Shown: piece after piece, positions 24,237 to 32,792 of the stretch | How the letters are laid out: the number at the start of each line of letters is the position of its first letter | Numbering within the stretch: position 1 is the stretch's first letter | Assembly: GCA_964469165.1 (NCBI GenBank) | Contig: CAYXXZ010000005.1 | Coordinates: 4,680-68,679, forward strand | Direction: 5' to 3' | DNA length: 64,000 bases | Source: CAYXXZ01 sp964469165 | GTDB lineage: Bacteria; Pseudomonadota; Gammaproteobacteria; Pseudomonadales; Porticoccaceae | Position numbers and translations under genes: made by a program | The notes under the pieces: generated by a model | What the model saw: only the letters and a program-made list of their open reading frames with translations | Database searches by the model: none | What the model was told of the DNA's origin: nothing

Positions 24237-25703
24237 ATGAATGCACCCACTATCACAGCCAATGACACCGCGACATCCACAAACCTCGCTGCCCTTCTCA
24301 AGCGCCAGCGCGACGCCTTCATGAGCGATGGCGCGCCGAGTCTGCAGACCCGCTTCGACCTTCTCGACCGCTGCGTGGCAATGGTCACCGAGAACCAGCG
24401 CGCCCTGGCGACGGCGGTCAGCGCAGACTTCGGCAACCGGCCCACGGAGATGACTCGCTCGGCGGATTTCCTGACCATTACCGCGCAGGTCAAGTACACG
24501 AAAAAACGCCTGAAAAAATGGCTGAAACCAGAAAAACGCAGCGCCGGTTTCCCGTTCAACCTCCTCGGCGCCAAAGCGTACATTTACTACCAGCCGCTGG
24601 GCGTGGTGGGAATTCTCAGCCCCTGGAACGGCCCGGTCGGCATTCCCATGGCCGTGGTGGTGGATGCATTCGCCGCCGGCAACCGGGTGATGCTTAAGGC
24701 TTCGGAAAATGCGCCGCGCACCGCGGAGCTTCTGCAGACTCTGGTAGCCAGGTATTTCAAACCGGAGGAATTCACCGTCATTACCGGTGAGGCGGAAGTA
24801 TCCAGCGCTTTCAGCCACCTGCCCTTCGACCACCTCGTCTACACCGGCGGCCCCGGCGTTGCCAAACACGTGATGCGCGCGGCGGCGGACAACCTCGTGC
24901 CTGTCACCCTGGAGCTCGGCGGCAAATGTCCCGTCATCGTCAATCACGATGCCGATATCGAACTGACGGCGGAAAAAGTCGTGGGCGGGCGCTCCATCAA
25001 CTGCGGCCAGGCCTGTATTTCACCGGACTACGTGCTGCTGCCCAAGGGCAAGATCGAACAGTTCATCGCCGTGGCGCAGAAAACCATCGCGCGCATGTAC
25101 CCGACGATGCTCGACAACCCGGAGTACACCAGCATCATCAACGAGCGCCACTACCAGCGCATCATCGGTTACCTGGACGAGGCGCGGGAAGCGGGCTGTC
25201 GCATCATCGAACTCAAACCCGAGGGCGAAAACCTGCCCAATGCGGAAAAGCGCCTCATTCCACCGACACTGGTGATCGACCCTCCCCCACACCTGAAAGT
25301 GATCAACGAGGAAATCTTCGGTCCCATCCAGTGTGTGGTGGGTTACGACAACCTCGACGAGGCCATCGCCATCGTCAACAGCAAACCGCGCCCGCTCACC
25401 ACCTATTTCTTCGGCAATGACGAAAACGCCAAGCAGAAAGTCCTGTCACAGATCTACACCGGCGGCACCACGGTCAACGACGTCTACATGGGCACCATCT
25501 GCCCCGACCTGCCTTTCGGCGGCGTGGGCAACAGCGGCATGGGTCGTCACATGGGCGGCGACTCGGGATTCAAGGCATTCTCCAACGGCAAATCCGTGTT
25601 CGAACAGGGCTGGGCCAAAAAACTCGGTGCGGCCTTCAACCCGCCCTACGGCGAAACCCTGCGCAAGTTTCTCGACAAGCAGGTTGGGCAGGTGAAGGAC
25701 TGA
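24237..25703 (+). CDS. Coniferyl-aldehyde-dehydrogenase-like aldehyde dehydrogenase
   Basis: A 488-residue NAD(P)+-dependent aldehyde dehydrogenase oxidising an aldehyde to the acid. Glu226 is in LELGGKCPV, catalytic Cys260 in GGRSINCGQACIS, the cofactor segment is SPWNGPVGIP near 130, and EEIFGPIQCVVGYDN lies near 360. The branch and the YTKKRLKKWLKPEKR region fit coniferyl aldehyde dehydrogenases. The ATG at 24237 is preferred over 24204 and 24138 because CGGAG lies 9 bases upstream and the length then fits the family. It probably acts on the product of the preceding alcohol dehydrogenase. Confidence 0.93.
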   Translation: MNAPTITANDTATSTNLAALLKRQRDAFMSDGAPSLQTRFDLLDRCVAMVTENQRALATAVSADFGNRPTEMTRSADFLTITAQVKYTKKRLKKWLKPEKRSAGFPFNLLGAKAYIYYQPLGVVGILSPWNGPVGIPMAVVVDAFAAGNRVMLKASENAPRTAELLQTLVARYFKPEEFTVITGEAEVSSAFSHLPFDHLVYTGGPGVAKHVMRAAADNLVPVTLELGGKCPVIVNHDADIELTAEKVVGGRSINCGQACISPDYVLLPKGKIEQFIAVAQKTIARMYPTMLDNPEYTSIINERHYQRIIGYLDEAREAGCRIIELKPEGENLPNAEKRLIPPTLVIDPPPHLKVINEEIFGPIQCVVGYDNLDEAIAIVNSKPRPLTTYFFGNDENAKQKVLSQIYTGGTTVNDVYMGTICPDLPFGGVGNSGMGRHMGGDSGFKAFSNGKSVFEQGWAKKLGAAFNPPYGETLRKFLDKQVGQVKD

Positions 25704-25708
25704 GTGCG

Positions 25709-25792
25709 AGCTGTAAGCCATAAGCTTTATGCAGGCGCACTGGGAGAACTGGGTTCTCCCAGAAGTTAACTTAGAGCTTACAGCTTATAGCT
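25709..25792. repeat. Copy of the dispersed palindromic element, strong central hairpin
   Basis: Outer arms AGCTGTAAGCCATAAGCT and AGCTTACAGCTTATAGCT pair with few mismatches. The centre forms a perfect 10-bp hairpin CTGGGAGAAC / GTTCTCCCAG (25740-25762). It sits directly after the aldehyde dehydrogenase stop and could act as its terminator. Confidence 0.8.
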
Positions 25793-25919
25793 GAATCACA
25801 ACCCCCAGGTCACATTTCTGGCTTATGTGTAGTTGCATCATCATCCCCAATCCCAAAAAATCGCTACCACAAACCAGCGCTGATGCGTCAGTCATTCCAC
25901 CAGCACACGGAGTTTGAAC

Positions 25920-26933
25920 ATGCCCAACCGCCATCTGACCCGAAAATTCCAGGCGTGCTGCCTGGCCGGCTGCCTGTCGCTGCTGATTTCGACGAGTGCA
26001 TCCGCGCTCAATATCGTGCTCAGCAACGACGATGGCCTGACCAGTAACGTCAAGGCCTTGTACTCGGAACTGAAGCAGCGGGGACATGATGTGATCGTCT
26101 CTGTGCCCTGTCAGGGTCAGAGCGGAATGGGCGCGGCGATATTGTTTCTCAAGCCACTCACGCCACTGACCGAAAGCTGTCTGAACAATGCCGCGTCTCC
26201 GGGTGATCCGGGGGCGGGGCCGGTCACCAAGAGCGAAGAGAATTTCGACTACCAGGACTTTCATTATGTGAACGGCACACCCGTGATGGCGACTGCCTAC
26301 GGCCTCGACATCCTTGCCCTGCAACGCTGGGGACAGGCGCCCGATCTGGTGCTGTCGGGGCCGAACGAAGGGCGCAACGCGGGCGTGATGATCAACAGTT
26401 CCGGCACCGTCAGCAATGCGCAATTCGCGGCCGCGCGTGGGCTGCCCGCCATCGCGCTCAGCGCGGGCATGAATAGCAACGGAAAATTCGACGAGAACGG
26501 CAATATTGCAGACAATCCCATTTCTTCCGCCGTTGCCGCCTCGATGGGCGAATTCATTCAGGCGCTTGCGAACAGCGCAAATACCGCGTCGCTGCTTCCC
26601 GCTGGCATAGCGCTCAACATCAATTTTCCCGACGAGATAAAAAGCGATACACCCTGGCGAGCGGCGCGCATCGGAACCTATAACTCGAGTCTCATCAAAT
26701 TCAGCGCTGATCTTTCCCAGGATGCCGCAGCTCGGAAATTTGGTGTGGAAGGCCAGCCCTATCCCGGAATGACGCTCGAGCACAACAGCGCTCCTCCCAG
26801 CGCGGAACAGGAAAATGATGAGGCTGCCGTTGCCCGCTCGGCAGTTGCGGTCTCGGTGATGCAGGTCTCTTTCGGCCACAATTCGCCACCGCAAACCTGG
26901 CTGCAAACGCTTCTCGACCATATCGATCACTGA
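25920..26933 (+). CDS. surE: SurE-family 5'/3'-nucleotidase with signal peptide
   Basis: A 337-residue protein: an N-terminal signal peptide (FQACCLAGCLSLLISTSASA, cleavage near residue 29) followed by a SurE domain opening LNIVLSNDDGLTSNVKALYS with the metal-binding Asp-Asp pair. VSGPNEGRNAG near residue 150 corresponds to the family SGxNxGxN loop. Classical SurE is a cytosolic survival phosphatase of about 250 residues; this longer exported form would act in the periplasm. The ATG at 25920 is chosen because GGAG lies 7 bases upstream; a TTG two codons earlier is the alternative. It precedes the AEC carrier gene by 26 bases. Confidence 0.9.
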   Translation: MPNRHLTRKFQACCLAGCLSLLISTSASALNIVLSNDDGLTSNVKALYSELKQRGHDVIVSVPCQGQSGMGAAILFLKPLTPLTESCLNNAASPGDPGAGPVTKSEENFDYQDFHYVNGTPVMATAYGLDILALQRWGQAPDLVLSGPNEGRNAGVMINSSGTVSNAQFAAARGLPAIALSAGMNSNGKFDENGNIADNPISSAVAASMGEFIQALANSANTASLLPAGIALNINFPDEIKSDTPWRAARIGTYNSSLIKFSADLSQDAAARKFGVEGQPYPGMTLEHNSAPPSAEQENDEAAVARSAVAVSVMQVSFGHNSPPQTWLQTLLDHIDH

Positions 26934-26959
26934 CCCTACGGCCCACTCCATTCCGGTGA

Positions 26960-27877
26960 ATGTCCATGATCGATGATATTTTTCTACGTGTATCGTTTTT
27001 GATCTTCATCACCGGGCTCGGCTGGCTTGCGGGGTCTGTACTCAGGCTCGGTGCGAAAGATATTTCCCTGCTGCTGGTATACATCGTTGCGCCCTTCGTC
27101 ATATTTCTGGCAATTCTTCAATCGCCGGCCGACTGGTCTTATTTCGCCTATTCCGCGGGCGCACTTTTAACTGCGTCGCTGGCGGCGTGCGCAGCCTACG
27201 CGGTGGGCCGCCTGTTGTGGCGCGATGGCCGTGCCAACCTGTTCGCCTTTGCCGGCGGCACGGGTAACACAGGCTATTTTGCGCTGCCTCTGGTATTCGC
27301 GCTGTTTGATGAAAGGCAGACGGCAATCGCCATATTCATCATCATCGGCATCAATCTCTACGAATTTACAGTGGGCTATTTCATCACGGCACGCGGCGCA
27401 CTCGATACCAAAAAGAGCCTGATCAGCATCATCAAGTTGCCAATCATCTATGCCGCATTGGCGGGAATATTATGCAAGAGTCTGGGCCTGATACCCGGTG
27501 AGGCAATACTGTCCAGCCTGGAAAATTTCAAGGGTGCCTACAGCATCCTCGGCATGATGGTGATCGGTATCACATTCTCGTCCCGCAGTCGCTTCGAATT
27601 GGACTGGGGTTTTCTGCTGGCGACACTGGGGTGGAAGCACCTGGTTTACCCCTTGGTAGGATTGACTGTTTTTTACTATCTACTGCCAATACCGCCGGAC
27701 GCACTGCCAGTGATTGCATTGATGCTCGCCACCCCTATGGCCGCCAACACCGTCGTTATCGCCAACGCCCTGGCTGTACACCCTGAAAAAGCGGCAACCT
27801 CAGTGATGCTGAGCACCCTGCTGGCGCTGGTCTCGGTGCCGCTGGCGGTTACCTGGATCGAGAAGCTGGTGGCTTAA
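26960..27877 (+). CDS. AEC (auxin efflux carrier) family transporter
   Basis: A 305-residue inner-membrane protein with about ten hydrophobic segments in two halves, the AEC/Mem_trans pattern. FAFAGGTGNTGYFALPLVFA near residue 95 is the conserved first-half Asn/Gly motif. LMLATPMAANTVVIANALAV near residue 255 is the second-half crossover motif. Members export or exchange carboxylates and related organic anions. It probably shares a transcript with the SurE gene 26 bases upstream. No substrate can be assigned. A 176-bp tandem duplication follows. Confidence 0.9.
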   Translation: MSMIDDIFLRVSFLIFITGLGWLAGSVLRLGAKDISLLLVYIVAPFVIFLAILQSPADWSYFAYSAGALLTASLAACAAYAVGRLLWRDGRANLFAFAGGTGNTGYFALPLVFALFDERQTAIAIFIIIGINLYEFTVGYFITARGALDTKKSLISIIKLPIIYAALAGILCKSLGLIPGEAILSSLENFKGAYSILGMMVIGITFSSRSRFELDWGFLLATLGWKHLVYPLVGLTVFYYLLPIPPDALPVIALMLATPMAANTVVIANALAVHPEKAATSVMLSTLLALVSVPLAVTWIEKLVA

Positions 27878-27881
27878 TGGA

Positions 27882-28232
27882 GCTGTAAACCATGCGTCAT
27901 GCCTTGTAGGAGCCTACCCCGCAGACGACTATACGCCGTGCGTGCCGATGACTGTGTCGCCTGCAGGCAGGCTCCTACAGGGGAGATACCGATGTAGGAG
28001 CTTGTCTGCAAGCGACTGGAATGGATTGTTGCCGCCCGCAGACAGGCGACAACAGGGGCTGTAAACCATGGGCCATGCCTTGTGGAGCCTGCCCGCAGAC
28101 GACCATACGCCGTGCGTCCCGATGATTGTGTCGCCTGCAGGCAGGCTCCTACAGGGGAAATGCCGATGTAGGAGCTTGCCTGCAAGCGACTGGAATGGAT
28201 TGTTGCCGCCTGCCTGCAGGCGGCAACAGGGG
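27882..28232. repeat. 176-bp tandem duplication containing REP-like TGTAGGAGC palindromes
   Basis: Two units start at 27882 and 28058 with GCTGTAAACCATG and match closely for about 176 bases each. Each unit contains inverted TGTAGGAGC...GCTCCTACA and CTGCAGGCAGGCTCCTACAG elements, like extragenic palindromes of other gammaproteobacteria. Short open frames across it are periodic and look non-coding. It separates the AEC gene from the convergent epoxide hydrolase gene. Confidence 0.85.
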
Positions 28233-28235
28233 CAA

Positions 28236-28282
28236 AACCCAACTCTTGCAGAGTTCATGCTCAAAGCTTACGGCTTATAGCT
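28236..28282. repeat. Half copy of the dispersed palindromic element
   Basis: Inner CCCAACTCTTGCAGAGTTCA followed by the arm CTCAAAGCTTACGGCTTATA. It directly abuts the tandem duplication; the left arm is missing. Confidence 0.65.
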
Positions 28283-28297
28283 GCACTCCCTACACAA

Positions 28298-29458
28298 TCA
28301 TTGCAATTCCCGAAAAAAGGCGCGCAGATCGCCAATCAATGCCTCCGCTTCCTCGAAGGCCGCGAAGTGGCCGCCACTGGGAAATTCCGTCCAGCGCTGC
28401 AGGTTGTAATATTCCTGCGCCCAGCGCTTGGGCTGGATCACGCATTCGTTCCTGAATACGGCGATGCCTGTAGGTGCCTGTACCACAGGAGTCTTGTCGT
28501 GGGACGGCGTCCAGGGATTGTGTCGCGCTTCGTAATAATAGCGCGCGGAGGTGCCGTAACTTTGCGTCAGCCAGTAGATCATGACCGTGGTGATCAGGTC
28601 GTCCTTGCTGAAACGGGATTCGACATCGCCATTGCAGTCACTCCAGGTGCGGCGCTTTTCCAGAATCCACGAACAAAGCCCCACCGGCGAGTCGTTCAGA
28701 GCAAAGGCGGGTGTTTGCGGCTTGCTGCATTGCAACATCATGTAGCCGGATTCATTGGCGAAGAACATGGCATTCTTCTTCGCCTGCGCCTTGTCCTCCG
28801 GCCCGTAATATTCCCTGGATACCATGCCACCGCTGAACATATCCAGAGGCACCATGATGGTGAAGTGAGTGCCGATCAACCTGTCGGCATGCTTGTGACC
28901 CAGTTGTGCAGTGATGAAGGCGCCCCAGTCTTCGCCATGGGCGGCGAAGCGCGGGTAGCCGAGCCCTTCCATCAACTTCACCCAAAGATCCGCTGTCTGC
29001 CAGAAATTCATGCCCGGCTTGCGCAGCGGCGTCGAAAAACCGTAGCCCGGCAGCGAAGGGATCACCACATCGAATGCGTCGGCGGGGTCACCGCCGTGTG
29101 CGGCCGGGTCGGTCAGCGGCCCGATGATGTTCTGGAAATCCCAGAAGGTCCAGGGCCAGCCGTGGGTGATGATGATCGGCGTCGGATTCGGGCCCTTGCC
29201 CTTGACGTGGATGAAATGAATGGGCACATCGTCGATCACGGTTTTGAACTGGGGCCAGGCGTTGATGGCTGCCTCGTGCTTGCGCCAATCGTAGTGATCG
29301 CGCCAGTAGCTCACCAGCTCTTTCAGATAGGCGCCGTTGGTGCCATAGCGCCAGTCATCGTTGGCGTAGTCGTCCGCCCAGCGCACACGTTCGAGGCGCT
29401 GGCGCAGATCATCCAGTTCAGCGTCGGGGATGGCGATGGTGAATTTTTCAATATTCAT
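28298..29458 (-). CDS. Epoxide hydrolase (microsomal-type, alpha/beta-hydrolase fold)
   Basis: A 386-residue enzyme that opens epoxides to diols. The N-terminal EHN cap (residues 1-95: FTIAIPDAELDDLRQRLERV, RWADDY) precedes the alpha/beta-hydrolase core. The oxyanion-hole motif HGWP is at 99-102 and the nucleophile Asp177 in HGEDWGAFI. Tyr-rich lid segments follow, with the catalytic His probably near the C-terminus (GGHFAAFEE). AAGGAAA precedes the ATG. The first four bases overlap the end of a truncated NTF2-like gene. A monooxygenase gene lies further upstream, so substrate epoxides may come from it or from the P450; this is inference. Confidence 0.93.
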   Translation of the reverse strand: MNIEKFTIAIPDAELDDLRQRLERVRWADDYANDDWRYGTNGAYLKELVSYWRDHYDWRKHEAAINAWPQFKTVIDDVPIHFIHVKGKGPNPTPIIITHGWPWTFWDFQNIIGPLTDPAAHGGDPADAFDVVIPSLPGYGFSTPLRKPGMNFWQTADLWVKLMEGLGYPRFAAHGEDWGAFITAQLGHKHADRLIGTHFTIMVPLDMFSGGMVSREYYGPEDKAQAKKNAMFFANESGYMMLQCSKPQTPAFALNDSPVGLCSWILEKRRTWSDCNGDVESRFSKDDLITTVMIYWLTQSYGTSARYYYEARHNPWTPSHDKTPVVQAPTGIAVFRNECVIQPKRWAQEYYNLQRWTEFPSGGHFAAFEEAEALIGDLRAFFRELQ

Positions 29459-29727
29459 GGATTTTCCTTCTTTGTTGCCCAGAGCGTAGGTTGGGCTGAG
29501 GAACGAAGCCCAACAGTTTCAGCGCCGGAGCACCTCACAGATGTTGGGCTTCGTTCCTCAGCCCAACCTACACGGATCGCAGAGTCCCCGTTTTCCGGCA
29601 CCGGCATGCCGCGCAGTTCGGGCACCTGGGTTTTATAATCCTCGGCGACAAAATCCGGCAATTGTTCCAGGCGCCCATTGCTGAGCACCTGCTGAAAGAA
29701 CGCTTTCGCTCGCTGGCTGTAGTCCAT
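29455..29727 (-). pseudogene. NTF2/SnoaL-like protein truncated by a palindromic element
   Basis: The first 46 residues (MDYSQRAKAFFQQVLSNGRL, EQLPDFVAEDYKTQVPELRG) look like the start of an NTF2/SnoaL-like domain, which normally needs about 120-140 residues. From residue 53 the frame runs through the palindromic repeat at 29486-29571 and ends after a short tail (LWATKKENP) that overlaps the epoxide hydrolase start. The C-terminal two thirds of the domain are absent, so an element insertion with deletion is the simplest explanation. A functional short protein cannot be excluded. Confidence 0.6.
29486..29571. repeat. Palindromic element with perfect 30-bp arms, copy A
   Basis: Arms beginning GTAGGTTGGGCTGAGGAACG are perfect 30-base inverted repeats around a 26-base loop. 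A second copy in the opposite orientation lies at 48465-48552 with the same arm sequence and a loop of the same length. This copy is inside the NTF2-like reading frame. Confidence 0.92.
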
Positions 29728-29754
29728 CTCGGATCCATTCTTTTTTTGTTACGC

Positions 29755-31377
29755 TCAGCGGCCCGTCACCGTACGGACCATATCAAGGGGATTCTCCGGC
29801 GCGGCATTACCCCGCCAGGCGACGTGCAGGTCGGGGCGAACCAGAATCAGGTCGCGCCCGTACAGTTTGCGGATCGCGCTGTCGGCAATTTCAAGCACCT
29901 TCAGCGGCACGGCGCTGTCGGCGAAGGCTTTTTCCAGCGCGGCGCTGTCGACAGTGCCCAGTTTCAGGAGCGCAAATCCTGGACCTATGGCATCGTACAC
30001 CGCCGTATCTTTATCGAGCCACGCATGCGGCAGATGGCAGCCGGGATAGGTGGAGGGCACGAAGGTATAGGCATCATCCGGCGGCGGTTCTTCCGCCTCG
30101 CCACAAATGACGGGAGACTGATAGCGGTAACCCAGGTCGCTGCCGTGCATCTCATAGATACGGCGAATCAGCGGATTGGCAACCTCCAGAAAAACTTCAC
30201 GCTCTGCCCTGCCTCGACTGGTATCCTCCAACACGCAGGGCGTAAAGGCCTCGCGCCATTTGATCGACCCTTCCACCGCGTGGGCAACCTTCTTCAGGGT
30301 GCGCCGGGCGGTGGCGTTGCGCTCAGCCGAATAGCTCTCAAGCAGTTTCTCGCCACCCCAGCCCTTCAGGGCAGCCTCCAGCTTCCACCCCAGATTGATG
30401 GCGTCGCCGATTCCTGTGTTCATACCGAGCCCACCGGCGGGAATGAACAAATGATTGGCGTCTCCGGCGAGAAATACCCGGCCCAGGGAGTGTTGCTTCG
30501 CCACCAGCATGTGCTGTGTCCAGGGCCCCGAATGGATAACTTCGGGATTGATATCGAGCCCCAGCACATTCCGGATCACTTCGGCGATATCGCCGTCCGG
30601 CGGCACCGTGGTATGCAGTGCGAAATGTTTCTGGTCGTCCTGCACGGCCATGGTACCCGCGGCGCCGCCGCTGGCGCCGATGGGCGCGAAGCAATAGTGA
30701 CGAGCCTGCGGGACCACGCTTTTTTCGAGCAGATCGTCACAGCGGAAAAAGATGTTGGTGACCACGCCAAGGCCGGCCTGGCCTTCCATTTCCACCTCGA
30801 TCGCTTTCCTGACCCGGCTCGAACCGCCATCGGCGCCTACCAGGTAGCGGCAGCGAATATGCCGCTCGGCATCGCGATGATGATCGCGCACCTGCACGCT
30901 CACGCCATCCTCATCCTGACTCAGGGACAAAAATTCCGTACCGCGACACAGGGTCACCGATGGCAGATCCCGCAGGCGCTGTTCGAGAATCGGTTCGAGG
31001 GTGTACTGGGAAATCAACTGATAGGGCTCGCGCGGCAGCGTGCCGTTCGTGCACTGCGCAATGGCGGCGCGGGTTTCATTCACTGAAGGGTACGGCAGGC
31101 GCAGCAGTGGCGGCTTGCCGAGGTGCTCGACGATATACACATCCATGGGCTTGTCGGGCTTCAATCCCGACCCGCGAATCTGCTCATGCACGCCAAGGCG
31201 GCGATAGATCTCCATGGTGCGTGGATTGGTGCGCTCCATTTTCGGCAGTCGCAAAGGCGCGTCGTTCAGTTCCACAATGGTTGTTGCGATACCACGCATG
31301 CCCAGATCGATGGCCAGACTCAGGCCCACGGGGCCCGCGCCGATCACGACAACGTCGCTTGTTTCTGTTTGCCGCAT
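29755..31377 (-). CDS. FAD-dependent aromatic-ring/3-HPP-hydroxylase-like monooxygenase
   Basis: A 540-residue PheA/MhpA-type flavoprotein monooxygenase, expected to insert oxygen with NAD(P)H. VVVIGAGPVGLSLAIDLGMR gives the FAD dinucleotide motif (GAGPVG about 13-18). The second FAD motif is GRVFLAGDANHLFIPAGGLG then MNTGIGDAINLGWKL near residues 290-325. A thioredoxin-like C-terminal domain follows, with a final segment after RDLILVRPDLHVAWRG. The ATG at 31377 is used because GAGGAAA precedes it; a GTG four codons upstream is an alternative. The gene lies between the NTF2-like remnant and an MDR gene. Aromatic or terpenoid substrate is inferred. Confidence 0.9.
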   Translation of the reverse strand: MRQTETSDVVVIGAGPVGLSLAIDLGMRGIATTIVELNDAPLRLPKMERTNPRTMEIYRRLGVHEQIRGSGLKPDKPMDVYIVEHLGKPPLLRLPYPSVNETRAAIAQCTNGTLPREPYQLISQYTLEPILEQRLRDLPSVTLCRGTEFLSLSQDEDGVSVQVRDHHRDAERHIRCRYLVGADGGSSRVRKAIEVEMEGQAGLGVVTNIFFRCDDLLEKSVVPQARHYCFAPIGASGGAAGTMAVQDDQKHFALHTTVPPDGDIAEVIRNVLGLDINPEVIHSGPWTQHMLVAKQHSLGRVFLAGDANHLFIPAGGLGMNTGIGDAINLGWKLEAALKGWGGEKLLESYSAERNATARRTLKKVAHAVEGSIKWREAFTPCVLEDTSRGRAEREVFLEVANPLIRRIYEMHGSDLGYRYQSPVICGEAEEPPPDDAYTFVPSTYPGCHLPHAWLDKDTAVYDAIGPGFALLKLGTVDSAALEKAFADSAVPLKVLEIADSAIRKLYGRDLILVRPDLHVAWRGNAAPENPLDMVRTVTGR

Positions 31378-31471
31378 AGATTTCCTCACTGATGTTTTTT
31401 GTTATGGGCGCCATAAGGCCTGTTGACGTTTTATGCCGTAATGCCGATCAGACAACCTCCCCTCTCCCTAA

Positions 31472-31494
31472 CCCTCTCCCCAGAGGGGAGAGGG
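31472..31494 (-). terminator. CCCTCTCCCC hairpin downstream of the MDR gene
   Basis: A perfect 10-bp stem (CCCTCTCCCC / GGGGAGAGGG) with a 3-base loop, 15 bases beyond the stop at 31509. There is no T-run, so it may be a repeat-derived attenuator. The same core occurs at 32744-32769 after the P450 gene. Confidence 0.5.
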
Positions 31495-31508
31495 GACTGG
31501 ATCGCGGA

Positions 31509-32447
31509 TCAACCGCAGGTCAGAACGATCTTGCCGCGGGTGTGTCCCTGGGCGCTCAGGTCGTGGGCCTTGCCGGTCTCTGCCAGTGAGAAGGTGGCGG
31601 CGACTTCGGTCTTCACCTTGCCGGCATCGATGAGTTCAGCGATCTCGCGCAACTGCTGACCATTGGGGCGAACCTGTACCGCCACCATCTCGACATTCTT
31701 GGCAGCAGCCTTTTCAGCCAGGTGCTCGGTACCGCCGGGAGAGATCTGCACGTGCGCACCGCCTGTCTTGAGGGCGTCGATACAATGGCCCGCAGCGTCG
31801 CCGCCAATCATGTCCAGCGCCAGATCCACATCGGTCGGATAGCGCTCAGCGGAATCGGTGCGATAGTCGACCACATCATCCGCACCCAGCTCGCGCACGA
31901 AGGCCGCATTTTTTTCCGACGCGGTCGCCACCACGTTTGCGCCCTTGGCCTTGGCGAGCTGCACGCCGAACATGCCCACACCGCCCGCCGCGCCATAGAT
32001 CAGCGCGGTTTGTCCGGCCTGCAGGTTGCCTTTGTCGAACAGGCCCTGCCATGCGGTCAGCGCGGCCAGGGGCACCGAGGCGGCCTGCACGAAGTCCATC
32101 GACTTGGGCTTGGCTGCAACGACCTCGGCGCTGACGGCAACGTACTCGGCATACGCGCCCCACAGGCCCACCATGGCGAACACCTCGTCGCCAGCCTTGA
32201 ACGCGGTGACACCTTCGCCGACGGCTTCAACGGTACCCGCAACATCCGCGCCCAGGGCGATGGGCAGGGGCAGACCAAAGCGCTTGCCCACACCGGAGCG
32301 CAGCTTCCAGTCCACCGGGTTGACACCGATTGCCGCGACGCGGATCAGTACTTCGCCAGCCTGGGGCGCGGGGCGGGCAACATCTTCATATTTCAGTACG
32401 CTGGCATCGCCATAGTCGTGGATGCGCATCGATTTCATAGTAGTCAT
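31509..32447 (-). CDS. Quinone-oxidoreductase-like MDR (NADPH-dependent, zinc-free)
   Basis: A 312-residue medium-chain dehydrogenase/reductase of the zeta-crystallin/quinone-oxidoreductase branch. VLIRVAAIGVNPVDWKLRSG near residue 35 and ALGADVAGTVEAVGEGV near 70 are typical. The NADPH Rossmann motif GAAGGVGMFGVQLAKAKGA lies near 150. The zinc-ligand cysteines and His of alcohol dehydrogenases are absent. GAGGAAAA precedes the ATG. It is probably transcribed alone: upstream is a 345-base gap (32448-32792) whose only recognised feature is the hairpin at 32744-32769, and downstream is another hairpin. It may reduce an enone or quinone intermediate. Confidence 0.9.
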   Translation of the reverse strand: MTTMKSMRIHDYGDASVLKYEDVARPAPQAGEVLIRVAAIGVNPVDWKLRSGVGKRFGLPLPIALGADVAGTVEAVGEGVTAFKAGDEVFAMVGLWGAYAEYVAVSAEVVAAKPKSMDFVQAASVPLAALTAWQGLFDKGNLQAGQTALIYGAAGGVGMFGVQLAKAKGANVVATASEKNAAFVRELGADDVVDYRTDSAERYPTDVDLALDMIGGDAAGHCIDALKTGGAHVQISPGGTEHLAEKAAAKNVEMVAVQVRPNGQQLREIAELIDAGKVKTEVAATFSLAETGKAHDLSAQGHTRGKIVLTCG

Positions 32448-32743
32448 GGATTTTTCCTCTTTTTCATCTATCAGGATTGATCGTTATGGAAGCCCGCAAG
32501 CCGTGCGGCCGGCAAGCAGTCTGTGGTGTCAAATGGGGATGATATGGATTCGGTACCGCGGGGCCCACCCGGCCCGGACACCGCCCGGTGGCAAATCATC
32601 CAACCACCCAGGCTGGGCCCAATGGTAACACCATAGACGCGGGAGACTAAATAGGGCTGCGGGGGCACAGCAGGGCAAGCGGGTAATGCCTGTCAGTTAA
32701 ACCTCGACCGCATGCGATCAGTCCCCTCGGCCCTCTCCCCCTG

Positions 32744-32769
32744 CCCCTCTCCCGCATGCGGGAGAGGGG
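32744..32769 (-). terminator. Perfect 26-bp palindrome downstream of the P450 gene
   Basis: CCCCTCTCCCGCA and its exact complement meet without a spacer, giving a stable GC-rich hairpin 24 bases beyond the P450 stop (32793). It shares the CCCTCTCCC core with the hairpin at 31472-31494. No T-tract follows, so terminator function is tentative. Confidence 0.5.
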
Positions 32770-32792
32770 GAGTCAAACTTATCTGATCGGCA

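Noticed and set aside
27882..28232. CRISPR array or small protein genes in the tandem repeat
   Set aside because: Only two long units without unique spacers, and the open frames follow the repeat period and contain palindromes.
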